DNA of 64,000 nucleotides from Planctomycetota bacterium (GTDB lineage: Bacteria; Planctomycetota; Phycisphaerae; UBA1845), in contig JAKQDH010000178.1 of NCBI GenBank assembly GCA_029558835.1, positions 62,001 through 126,000 of the forward strand. Direction: 5' to 3'. The translations under genes were made by a program, and so were the position numbers. Shown piece by piece: positions 9,057-18,663 of the stretch (position 1 is the first letter of the stretch; each line of letters starts with the position of its first letter). Below the pieces are notes generated by a model. The model did no database searches. It worked only from the letters and a program-made list of their open reading frames with translations, and was not told the DNA's origin.

Positions 9057-10427
9057 TCACGAGGGCGCGCGGGAGGCCAGGAAGTCCTGCCAGGCGTTGC
9101 GGCTCACACGCAGGTTGCTGCGGTAGGAGAGATTGCCGGCCAGCGTAATCAGGGGCTTGCGCCCTTGCCACACGCTGCGCCACGCCCGGCCCAAGACGTG
9201 TCGCAGGGAATAGAAGGTCCCGTCGCAGGTCTCCATCTCCCGGACGAGGTCGCCGCTGGAGAAGTGTTTGTACTGGGCCACGGGAAACGTCAACGTGTAG
9301 TACTTCCAGTCTTCCGGGAACGTATTAGCAGCGATGCGGCCTTCGGCTGCCATCTGGTCCCACAGTCGCGTGCCGGGCAGGGGCGTAAGAAACAGCGCGT
9401 TGAGGAAGTCCACGCCATAGCGGATGCCTGCTTCTGCGATCCGCGCGCCGATGCCCGGTTCATCCGTCTCCAGCCCCATGATGAAGGAACCGGCCACCAG
9501 GATCTTGTGTCGCTGGATGCGCCGGACGGAGTCCGCGAAATCCCGGCCCTCCAGGAGGCGGCGTTTCCCGCCGAGCGCGCCGAGGCCTTCCGCGGTCAGC
9601 GATTCAAAGCCCACGAAGACGCCGGTGCAGCCGGCCTGCGCCGCCAGCGTCAGCAACTCCTCGTCATCGGCCATGTTGATCGTCGCCTGGGCAATCCACT
9701 GCTTGCCCAGCTTCGCCCGGATCAGGGCGCGAAACAGATCCTTCGCCCGGGCAATGTGCTCCGCGCGGGTGCCGATAAGGTTGTCGTCCACGACCAGCAC
9801 GTGTTTTTCCCGGATCGCAGCGAATTCCCGCACCACTTCGTCGATGGGCCGCTGCCGGTAACGGTAGCCATTGAAGGTCGTCACGCTGCAGAAGCTGCAA
9901 TTCAGCGGGCAGCCCCGCGTGGTCTGAATTGCGCCAAACGCATAGGAATCGGTCAGCAGGTCATGCCGGGCGGGCGGAATCTCGTTGATGTTCGCATGCC
10001 CGCCGGCGTACCCCGCTTTCAGGGTGCCCTGCTGGACGTCGGCCAGAACCCGGGCCCAGACGGACTCGGCCTCCCCCGTGATCACCGAGTCCACGCGCGG
10101 CAAAGCCTCTTCCGGACACATGGAGGCATGTATGCCTCCCATGACCACCGGCACACCCCGCTGGCGGAACTCGGCTGCTACTTCGTAGGCACGATTCGCC
10201 TGCGAGGTGAACGCGGTAATGCCCACCAAGTCCGGGCGCGGCAGCGTCTTGTAGTCACGCATGCCGACGTTCTCATCGAAGATTTCGACGTCCCACTCCG
10301 GCGAGGTGAGAGCGGCCAGCACCAGCAGGCTGAGCGGCTTCCAGACGCGGTAGTGGTTCCAGTGGCTCTCTTTGACGTGGATCAGGCTCACGAGCGGGTT
10401 GCAGGGGTTAATCAAGTACACGCGCAT
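9057..10427 (-). CDS. B12-binding-domain radical SAM protein (DUF4070 type)
   Basis: A 456-residue cytoplasmic enzyme. An N-terminal cobalamin-binding-like Rossmann domain (about 1-135, with GITAFTSQ and VVMGGIHAS) is followed by a radical SAM core. That core has the CX3CX2C cluster motif RGCPLNCSFC (Cys173, 177, 180), then VFVGFES and ILVAGSFIMG strands. The C-terminal part resembles the DUF4070 extension (LTPLPGTRLW). Members of this family carry out methylations or rearrangements on lipids and other compounds; the substrate cannot be read here. I chose the ATG at 10,427 because upstream codons lack family similarity and GGAGGA lies 13 bases before it. The neighbours give no pathway hint. 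Confidence 0.88.
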   Translation of the reverse strand: MRVYLINPCNPLVSLIHVKESHWNHYRVWKPLSLLVLAALTSPEWDVEIFDENVGMRDYKTLPRPDLVGITAFTSQANRAYEVAAEFRQRGVPVVMGGIHASMCPEEALPRVDSVITGEAESVWARVLADVQQGTLKAGYAGGHANINEIPPARHDLLTDSYAFGAIQTTRGCPLNCSFCSVTTFNGYRYRQRPIDEVVREFAAIREKHVLVVDDNLIGTRAEHIARAKDLFRALIRAKLGKQWIAQATINMADDEELLTLAAQAGCTGVFVGFESLTAEGLGALGGKRRLLEGRDFADSVRRIQRHKILVAGSFIMGLETDEPGIGARIAEAGIRYGVDFLNALFLTPLPGTRLWDQMAAEGRIAANTFPEDWKYYTLTFPVAQYKHFSSGDLVREMETCDGTFYSLRHVLGRAWRSVWQGRKPLITLAGNLSYRSNLRVSRNAWQDFLASRAPS

Positions 10428-11066
10428 CGCTACGGTTCGTTCCTCCGGTGCTTGCCAGGCCGTTTCGAGCCCAACAATCGTACTCGGCGGGGCGGTGCCT
10501 CGCAAGCGCCGCAGACGACAATCTCCGTCAAGTTCCCTGCCCAAGTGCGCAGCACATGTGGCAATCCGGGGGGATCATCTCGGCCGCCCGGTGAAAACCG
10601 GCAGCGTTGGCTGGAGCCGCGGCACGGCCGAGGTGGCCGTCCAGCGAAAGCTGTTCGCCGCGATCCTGGAGCGCATCCAGCGACTGCGTCGGCCCGAAGT
10701 TGGCTTGGTGCCTTCCGGATGAGCCAGCAGACCGCTCAAGCCCGCTCTTGTTCGGACAAGCCGGGCGGATTCCATGCGCCCAGCGGGGAAAACGGGCCGT
10801 TCCTGGACCAGTCGGGAGCTCCCTACCCCTGCAACAAGGGCCTCGCCGGCCTCGTTCCGCCCCCGCCGCCCGGAAAAAGCCTGAAAAAGATGGGCCCTCC
10901 AGCGGTGGGGCACGGTACAATAGCGCTACGCGATCCGGCAGCGGAGCTGGGCCAAGTCATCTGGGAGAAGTCAGGTCAAGTAGCGCTATCGAGGCGCACA
11001 ATCGCCTGTCGAAAAGAGCCGCCGGCGCAAAGCCACTTCCGGTTGGGTACCAAGGAGGAGAGAATC
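10428..11066. other. Divergent intergenic region, no gene recognised
   Basis: This 639-base region lies between the radical SAM gene (minus) and the permuted caspase-like gene (plus). TACAAT at 10,916-10,921 is a plausible -10 for the plus-strand gene but has no convincing -35. The plus-strand frame stays open through the whole region without recognisable protein content, so I attribute it to high GC. Confidence 0.35.
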
Positions 11067-14000
11067 ATGTTCAGATCATCAGCCACCTGTTCCGAGGGCC
11101 TGCCGTGCGTAATCCTCCTTCTCGCCGGCAGCCTGTTGTGCAACCCAGCGCTTTCCCGTGCCGGCGATTTGCCCCCGCGGCAACAACCGCCTGGCGTGCA
11201 CTCCACGATCTGCACGTCCGACGGCTACGTTCGCGACGATGAGCTGGCCCTCCACGTCGCCAATCAGATCGTTGCCAACGGCGGTCAGGTCCAGGACGTG
11301 AAGATCTTCCTGAATACCTGCTACGGCGGCGGCTTTTTGACCGAGTTCACCTACATCTTCGGCGCGAGTGGGCCCTGCCCCGGCGTGCCGTGGGTCTTCG
11401 GTTCGGCTGCGGAGTGGTACGAGCAGGCCTGGGCGTTCCGGGCCGAGTGGTGCAGTGATCCCAACTCGAACCTCGGCTCTAAGTTCACCAGCGCACTCGC
11501 TGGACCGCACAGCGGACACTGGGATCCGACGCCGGGCGCCATGCGGGACCTCAGCTCGCACAACGTCCAGGCCGACCTCATCACCGCACGGCAGCACGAC
11601 GAGGCGGGACCGAATCACGAGCGGTGGGAGGCTACCGTGATTGCGGTCGGCAACGGAGGAGAGAGCCTCACGTGGAACCCAGGTGGAACCAGCCACGAGG
11701 TCATCCTCTTCGGCGGCATCATGAACCAGCCGGCGTACTACAACGACATGGAGAACATGCAAAGCGCCCTACAGAACCTGTACGGGGGCGCACCCTGCAA
11801 CATCCAGACCATTCCCGACGGGACGAGACAGGACCTGCTCGACGGTATCAGCACGGCGTGCGCGAACCTCGACGCCAACACGCAACTGCTGCTGCACTTC
11901 ACGGACCATGGTGGCTTCACCTGTGACATCGTCGAGCGCCTGCAATGGCAGGGTGAGCAGCCACCCTACACGATCCCCCAGTTCAAGGACACCGTGATTT
12001 GGCTGCCGCCGCTTCCCTGGCCCCCGTGGCCCAAACGCCCGCCGCCGCCGCCGCCGGATGATGAGCCGAAACTCTACCTAGTGTTGCTTTACATCATCTA
12101 CAGCCAGGAATGGATCATCTGCCTCAACGACTTGCCCATCCCGTTGCCGCCGGGTCCCCTGGTGGGCGAGCTGGAGCTTCCGGTAGCGTGGGAGAGCCTT
12201 CGCGAAGGCGAGAACCACCTGACCGTGAGCGCCGTTGGCGAACCGAGCGGCCCATTCGTATTCGACACAATGGAACTACTCAGCGGCCCGGTCGCCATGG
12301 CGACCGATCCGGTACCTGAGGCCGCTGTAAGCGTTGCCCTGGGGTACGAATTCACCGCGCCTTGGTTTCCCGGGTCGGCGAACCCATTCCAGGTTCCACC
12401 GCAGGTCAACCTGCCGGCGTGGGAGCAGAATGGTCCGCTAACGTACTACTACAGCGAGCCGCGTTGGCCCGACCAGCAGGGCTTCTGGGGCGTATCCGGG
12501 CCGCAGCAAACCGCCGTCCTGACCGCCCGATTGTTCAACACGTACAGCCCGGCAGAGAAGCAGCAGGTTGTGATCACAGCCGACATCATGACCGACGATC
12601 CAACTGGCAATGCCTGGAACGTAGTGGTCCAGCCGCCCTCCGGAGACGAGCTGACGCCGCCGGCCGCGCACCAACCGCAGACAGTGCACGCGACTGCGAA
12701 TCCGGACGGTTCGATCAAGTACACGTGGGAGCAAGACATCACGCCGCTCGTCCAGTTTGAGGACATCGCCATCACACTGAAGACTGGCACCAGCGGCGAC
12801 GCCTACATCTTCATTGACAACCTGACGATCGACACAGTGGGCCAGCCCAAGGACAAACCACTGCAAGAACCGAACGTGCCGCCGGAGCAGCAGGACAAGA
12901 GCCAATCCCAGTATTACTACTTCAGCTCTCCGGAGTGGCCGCCGGCACCGCATTACGACGTGCTGCCGACTTGGCATGGCGGCACGCTGTGGGACCGCTT
13001 CGGGTCGTACCCGCCGGAGTGGCTGGCCGAGGTCACGGATCATCACGGCGCGATCGGCCTGCCGGGCGGGTTCCCCTCCGACGGGCAGCTCATGGTCCAC
13101 TTTGATGATCAAGCCGAGCCTGGCGGTCGCGAGCACGTTTCATATCAGTTCGACTACTACACTGGAGGAGGGGGGCTCTGGTGGGAGCCCGTGGTGCCGC
13201 CGGAGAGTTTGATCGAGAACACCCACGAAGAAATCGAGGAGTTAGAGGACGGCTGGCTGCGCGTCCACTTGACGTTCGACGTGCTTCCGCCCCCAGCCTG
13301 GCAGGAGTTCCATTGGTTCTTGTCCGCGAGTGAAAGTAGCGGCCCGGTGGCGATCGACAACTTCGCCATGTCCAGCAGCACCTGGTGGGCCGACTACTGG
13401 CACGACGCGTTTGACTTCTACGAAGTGGGCCTCGGCCTGCACGGCCAGTACGGGTGGAAGGGCTGGGACGGCAACCCACTCGTCGACGGCTTCGTGGCGG
13501 ACGCTCAGGCTCGTACCCTGTTCAACTCGCTGCGGGTCGAGGGGCCGACGGACCTCATTCAAGAGCTCGACCTTCCCGCGGCCCGCTACGTGTTTACGAC
13601 CTGGCAGTATGTGCCGGCGGACTTCCAGTCGGGCTGCGATCCGACGGGCGAGTTCTGCGGTTCGTACTTCATCTTGCTGAATACCTACCAGGACGGCGGC
13701 CCGTACCACTGGTCTGTCCAGCTTCACGCCGACTCTCTGACGGGTTCATTCATCCGTGACCAGCAGACGCCCGCATCCCTCCCACTCATCACAGACCGCT
13801 GGGTGAGGATCGACGTTCTGATTGACCTGACCGCCGACCTCTACCGCACCTACTACGACGGGATCGAACTGGGAACGGCGGCCTCCTGGACCGCCGGCGT
13901 CTTCGGTAGCGGCGGCGGCGCGCTCGCCATCGGCGCCCTCGATCTTTTCGCTAACGCGTCCACGACGGTCTATTACGATGACATCTACCTGCGGCTGTTG

Positions 14001-14183
14001 ATCCCGGGTGACTTGAACTGCGACGGCATTGTGGATTTGGACGACTTCCTGATCTTCACAGCGTGCATGACAGGACCGGAAATCGGCATCGTCCCCGAAT
14101 GTTCGTGCGCCGATTTGGACGCTGATGGCGACGCGGACATAGTCGACTTCGCCGCGTTCCAACGCGCATTCACCGGATCATAA
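11067..14183 (+). CDS. Secreted caspase-fold (clan CD-like) protein with permuted catalytic order, lectin-like and dockerin-like domains
   Basis: The start at 11,067 follows AAGGAGGAG with ideal spacing and gives 1,038 residues with a signal peptide (about 1-32). The first 300 residues look like a caspase/legumain (clan CD) fold, but the Cys element (KIFLNTCYGGGF, Cys85) comes before the first-strand segment (EVILFGGIMN, about 211) and the His element (LLLHFTDHGG, His281). Known families have His before Cys. A Pro-rich linker (WPPWPKRPPPPPP) follows at about residue 320. Next come several beta-sandwich, concanavalin-A-like segments, including a LamG-like one before the end. The terminus is a dockerin-like pair (GDLNCDGIVDLDDF, LDADGDADIVDF). 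It is possibly an extracellular peptidase; activity is inferred. Confidence 0.75.
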   Translation: MFRSSATCSEGLPCVILLLAGSLLCNPALSRAGDLPPRQQPPGVHSTICTSDGYVRDDELALHVANQIVANGGQVQDVKIFLNTCYGGGFLTEFTYIFGASGPCPGVPWVFGSAAEWYEQAWAFRAEWCSDPNSNLGSKFTSALAGPHSGHWDPTPGAMRDLSSHNVQADLITARQHDEAGPNHERWEATVIAVGNGGESLTWNPGGTSHEVILFGGIMNQPAYYNDMENMQSALQNLYGGAPCNIQTIPDGTRQDLLDGISTACANLDANTQLLLHFTDHGGFTCDIVERLQWQGEQPPYTIPQFKDTVIWLPPLPWPPWPKRPPPPPPDDEPKLYLVLLYIIYSQEWIICLNDLPIPLPPGPLVGELELPVAWESLREGENHLTVSAVGEPSGPFVFDTMELLSGPVAMATDPVPEAAVSVALGYEFTAPWFPGSANPFQVPPQVNLPAWEQNGPLTYYYSEPRWPDQQGFWGVSGPQQTAVLTARLFNTYSPAEKQQVVITADIMTDDPTGNAWNVVVQPPSGDELTPPAAHQPQTVHATANPDGSIKYTWEQDITPLVQFEDIAITLKTGTSGDAYIFIDNLTIDTVGQPKDKPLQEPNVPPEQQDKSQSQYYYFSSPEWPPAPHYDVLPTWHGGTLWDRFGSYPPEWLAEVTDHHGAIGLPGGFPSDGQLMVHFDDQAEPGGREHVSYQFDYYTGGGGLWWEPVVPPESLIENTHEEIEELEDGWLRVHLTFDVLPPPAWQEFHWFLSASESSGPVAIDNFAMSSSTWWADYWHDAFDFYEVGLGLHGQYGWKGWDGNPLVDGFVADAQARTLFNSLRVEGPTDLIQELDLPAARYVFTTWQYVPADFQSGCDPTGEFCGSYFILLNTYQDGGPYHWSVQLHADSLTGSFIRDQQTPASLPLITDRWVRIDVLIDLTADLYRTYYDGIELGTAASWTAGVFGSGGGALAIGALDLFANASTTVYYDDIYLRLLIPGDLNCDGIVDLDDFLIFTACMTGPEIGIVPECSCADLDADGDADIVDFAAFQRAFTGS

Positions 14184-14337
14184 GACGGAAATCCCGGCTT
14201 ATCGCCAGCGTGGCCGCCTACATGATAATGACCAACCGGGTGATACCCGCTAAAGAGAGAGTATCCATCGCTTCCTGTGCTCCAACCAATGTTGCCTGAG
14301 TAGCTCCACGCAATAGGGGAACTGACAGTCGGAAGGG

Positions 14338-14450
14338 AGTGGCATGGCCAAGTCCCGGCGCGCCGGGACCATGCGCTCCCCCGGCCGAACGCCGGGCTGC
14401 TGCAACAGCATGCCGGCGTCCCGACGCGTCGGGACTTGGGCATGCCACCC
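14338..14450 (+). repeat. Palindromic element family 1, copy A
   Basis: The left end GTGGCATGGCCAAG and right end CTTGGGCATGCCAC form a 14-bp inverted repeat with one mismatch. Inside are two perfect 18-bp palindromes, GTCCCGGCGCGCCGGGAC (14,352-14,369) and GTCCCGACGCGTCGGGAC (14,418-14,435). The outer flank CCGGTTTCCC follows at about 14,452. Confidence 0.8.
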
Positions 14451-14797
14451 TACCGGTTTCCCCTTTGGGTGGTCCTATTTAGATTGCATAGCACAACAAC
14501 ACGTTCGTTTCCGTCTTCAAGAGGGCAATGCTCTTCTGTGCGTCCATACCAAGTCTCTCCTGAACCGCTTTGGCCGGTTGCACCCAGCCGCGGCTGGTAG
14601 TCGGCGCGTGAATGCGGCCCACCTGGGGCTGTGATTTTACCGGTGATATCGGCATGTAAAACGGGTCCACCGTCGTGGCATTGCCGGGCGAGCTACTCCC
14701 CAGCCCTCCAGTGCGTGGTCTCGGGCCAGCTCTCCAGGTCCGCCCACGCGCGGGCGGCATGGGCGGTCGGCGACGAGTGCACGCCACACGGCGGGGG

Positions 14798-14830
14798 CCA
14801 CTGGTGGTCGGTCAAGCCAATGGCGATCAC
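14798..14830 (-). pseudogene. Possible transposase remnant (GLTDH motif)
   Basis: On the minus strand, RVIAIGLTDHQW resembles the conserved C-terminal GLTDH.W found in several IS transposases. The surrounding frame is short and otherwise unrecognisable. This is a weak call that rests on a dozen residues. Confidence 0.2.
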
Positions 14831-15002
14831 CCGTGGCGATAGGAATCTTCGCGTCATTGGCTCGTCATGGGTGGTATCCGCCTTCGGCGGCCGGCTCGGG
14901 CGAGTGGCGTGCGCTGCACACGACGCAACCCGCACCCACGCGTTCTGCGGCGTGGCTGCCCGTTAGCGAAGCGTGCCGGTCCCGGGGCTGTGGTACAGAC
15001 TC

Positions 15003-15827
15003 CTATTCTTCAATGTACTCCTGCCGGTAGTGCAGGCCGAGCTGGTGGGGCGGGGTAAACGGCGGGTCGGTGGGGCCGATGTCGGGGACGACTTGCCAGC
15101 GCGAGATGTGAAAACGCAGATGCGTGTCCGACGTCGGCCAGTAGGCGTCGATGGTGCGCGGCAGCCACGGTCCGTTTGGGCTGAGGCGGGCGTAATCTCC
15201 CAGCCGCGATTCCATAATCAGCACGCCCTCGAGGTCGCGGAACTGCACCCGGCGCGGCAGGCGCGGCGCGCGGCGGTCGAGCCAGTACTCCCTCTCCAGA
15301 AAAGACCGGCCGGTGTCGTCGGTGGCAATGAACAGAAGCTGCTGGTACTCCTCCTCCACCCGCTGCACCGGCGTGGTCTCAGCGGGTGGCATCGGCGAGA
15401 CGGGGATCGGCGTCAGGCCCAGCGCGTCAACGAGCTGGGCTGGGTTGATCGGGATGCCGACGTCGGCAAGCGTCTCGCCGGGCTTATGGCGGCGGCAGTA
15501 ATATGACTCATCATCCGGCCGACTGAAGTACCAGTAGTACGTCTGGTTGGAGCCGAACAGCAGCTCGGTCCCGGCGATGCTCTTGAGGTCAAAGCGCAGG
15601 TGACGCGGCGGCAGAAAGAGGAGGAAGCCGTCCAGCGTGTAGTGCACGCGCCGGCCACGGGCGTCCATCGTGTACCCGTCCACGCTGCCGGTGGCGCGCA
15701 GGGTCCCCCCGACGGCCGCCAGGTTGTCGTTGACGATCCGGGCCGCGTCCTGGAGCGGCAGGGGATCAAGCGGCGGCACCGCACGCGGCGGGCAGCCAGT
15801 CACGGCCAGCACGAGCCCCAGCAGCAT
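15003..15827 (-). CDS. Putative lipoprotein with LolA/DUF4292-like beta fold
   Basis: A 274-residue protein that starts at ATG 15,827 with a short signal and a lipobox (LAVTGC, Cys12). The mature part alternates short beta strands and aromatic residues (GFLLFLPPRHLRFDL, TELLFGSNQTYYWYF), a pattern like the LolA/DUF4292 outer-membrane lipoprotein-binding fold, although the match is by pattern only. The frame is open upstream of the chosen start, but that extension is a translation of repeat copy B (15,850-15,948), so it is not real coding. It lies downstream of the conserved gene at 16,023 on the same strand and may be cotranscribed with it. Confidence 0.65.
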   Translation of the reverse strand: MLLGLVLAVTGCPPRAVPPLDPLPLQDAARIVNDNLAAVGGTLRATGSVDGYTMDARGRRVHYTLDGFLLFLPPRHLRFDLKSIAGTELLFGSNQTYYWYFSRPDDESYYCRRHKPGETLADVGIPINPAQLVDALGLTPIPVSPMPPAETTPVQRVEEEYQQLLFIATDDTGRSFLEREYWLDRRAPRLPRRVQFRDLEGVLIMESRLGDYARLSPNGPWLPRTIDAYWPTSDTHLRFHISRWQVVPDIGPTDPPFTPPHQLGLHYRQEYIEE

Positions 15828-15849
15828 CGCCCGGGCGATGTACGGCGCC

Positions 15850-15948
15850 GGGTGGCATGCCCAAGCCGAAGGCACCGGCAGGCTGCGGCGAGAATCAGTC
15901 CCTCGCCCAGGCGAAGGCATGGCGGCGCTGCGCTTGGCCATGCCACCC
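15850..15948 (-). repeat. Palindromic element family 1, copy B (reverse orientation)
   Basis: GGGTGGCATGCCCAAG at the left and CTTGGCCATGCCACCC at the right, with GGCGGCGCTGCGCTT in between. It lies just upstream of the lipoprotein start. A CCGGTTTCGCC-like flank occurs near 15,970. Confidence 0.75.
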
Positions 15949-16022
15949 AGTTCGGTTGCCCGGTTTCGCCGTTGGGTGGAGGTAATCAGTCCTTCGCGCT
16001 GCCGCATCCGCAGCCTCCTGGG

Positions 16023-16598
16023 TCAGCCGGTGGGGCCGGCAGGCTTCCCGGCGTCGCGACCCGCGCCCAGGTCGGCACCGCCGCCGCCCTCGGACGCGGC
16101 GAATTCTCCCACGTCCCCGTGGAGAATCGCGCCCAGTTCGCGGCTGACGGCCTCGACCTGGTCGTCGGTTAGATGCGGGTTGAGGACGCGATGGGTGGAC
16201 CGGTCGGCGGTCAGAACCATCGTCCAGACCTCCTGGCCGTCAGTCCGCTCCATTTGGTCGTACTTCAGCAGTTTCTTGCGCATGAGGATCAGGGCGAGAA
16301 CGAAACGGAACTGGATCCGGAGGGGCTCGGTTTCGCCCGCCAGGCGGAGGAAGAAGTTGACCAGGATGTCGTCATCCACGAACAGGCGTTTCTGCTTGAC
16401 GCGGATGGGCATCCGGGTGCGGAAATGGCAGAAGGCGCCCTGGGGGGGGCCGGTCCATTCGTCCAGGGCGTAATCGACCCGGCGGAACGACTCCGCCTCC
16501 TCGAACAGGGCGGAGTAGAACTCCTCCCCCTCCGCCAGCGGGCGTCCGCTGAAGGTGCTGTGGCCGGCGGTGCGTTGGACATCCCAACTGGGGGCCAT
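16023..16598 (-). CDS. Conserved planctomycete hypothetical protein
   Basis: A 191-residue soluble protein with no signal peptide. Its opening WDVQRTAGHSTFSGRPLAEG and the pattern GPPQGAFCHFRTRMP are familiar from uncharacterised proteins in Planctomycetes. A helical segment (residues about 85-110) carries FFLRLAGE and FVLALILMRKKLL, and the tail is acidic and low complexity. No function is known to me. It is followed by the lipoprotein gene on the same strand, about 195 bases away with repeat copy B between them. Confidence 0.6.
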   Translation of the reverse strand: MAPSWDVQRTAGHSTFSGRPLAEGEEFYSALFEEAESFRRVDYALDEWTGPPQGAFCHFRTRMPIRVKQKRLFVDDDILVNFFLRLAGETEPLRIQFRFVLALILMRKKLLKYDQMERTDGQEVWTMVLTADRSTHRVLNPHLTDDQVEAVSRELGAILHGDVGEFAASEGGGGADLGAGRDAGKPAGPTG

Positions 16599-18384
<1,786 letters not shown>

Positions 18385-18431
18385 GCGCCCAGCGCGTCCA
18401 CAGGGCCCCTGGGAGCACCCAACAGGACCCC

Positions 18432-18463
18432 TCTCCCCCTTGGGGGAGAGGGTAGGGTGAGGA
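18432..18463. repeat. CTCTCCCCC-GGGGGAGAGGG low-complexity palindrome
   Basis: CCTCTCCCCCTTGGGGGAGA followed by GGGTAGGGTGAGG, just after gdhA. Its reverse complement resembles CTCACCCTACCCGCTCCCC at 40,572-40,605, so it belongs to a dispersed repeat class. Confidence 0.5.
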
Positions 18464-18572
18464 GGACGCTCAAGAACGGTTCAACCCTCCCTTGCTCCTC
18501 CCCGCAAGGCAGAGGGCCTTGTGTGGAGGACTCTGAGCGACGACGCGGGCGCAGCCCATCGTGCAAACACTA

Positions 18573-18606
18573 CGCGGGCGAGACGGATTGCTCCGTCTCG
18601 CCCGCG
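18573..18606. terminator. Strong hairpin between convergent gdhA and the GH16-type gene
   Basis: A 15-bp perfect stem (GCGGGCGAGACGGA paired with its complement) closes on a TTGC tetraloop. It lies between two converging genes and could end transcription in both directions. There is no T tract, so it is a terminator by position and stem strength only. Confidence 0.6.
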
Positions 18607-18663
18607 GCGCTTACGTGCGGTCCCGTGAGGACTTCGCGATCCCGCGCGTGACCCCTCGGTTGT

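Larger units (their letters stand above)
14184..15002. other. Long intergenic stretch with a palindromic repeat copy and possible IS debris
   Basis: This 819-base gap follows the permuted caspase-like gene. It contains the palindromic element at 14,338-14,450 and, on the minus strand, a short transposase-like remnant (14,798-14,830). The remaining ORFs show no family pattern. Confidence 0.45.

Noticed and set aside
8979-11066. Plus-strand frame running into the permuted caspase-like gene
   Set aside because: The part before 11,067 overlaps the radical SAM gene on the other strand and lacks protein-like content. The SD and signal peptide are at 11,067.
1191-14183. Cellulosome interpretation of dockerin-like ends
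   Set aside because: No cohesin or scaffoldin is visible, and the attached domains are not typical cellulases.
11067-14183. Standard C13 legumain annotation
   Set aside because: Cys precedes His, the reverse of C13, so a simple family call would be wrong.
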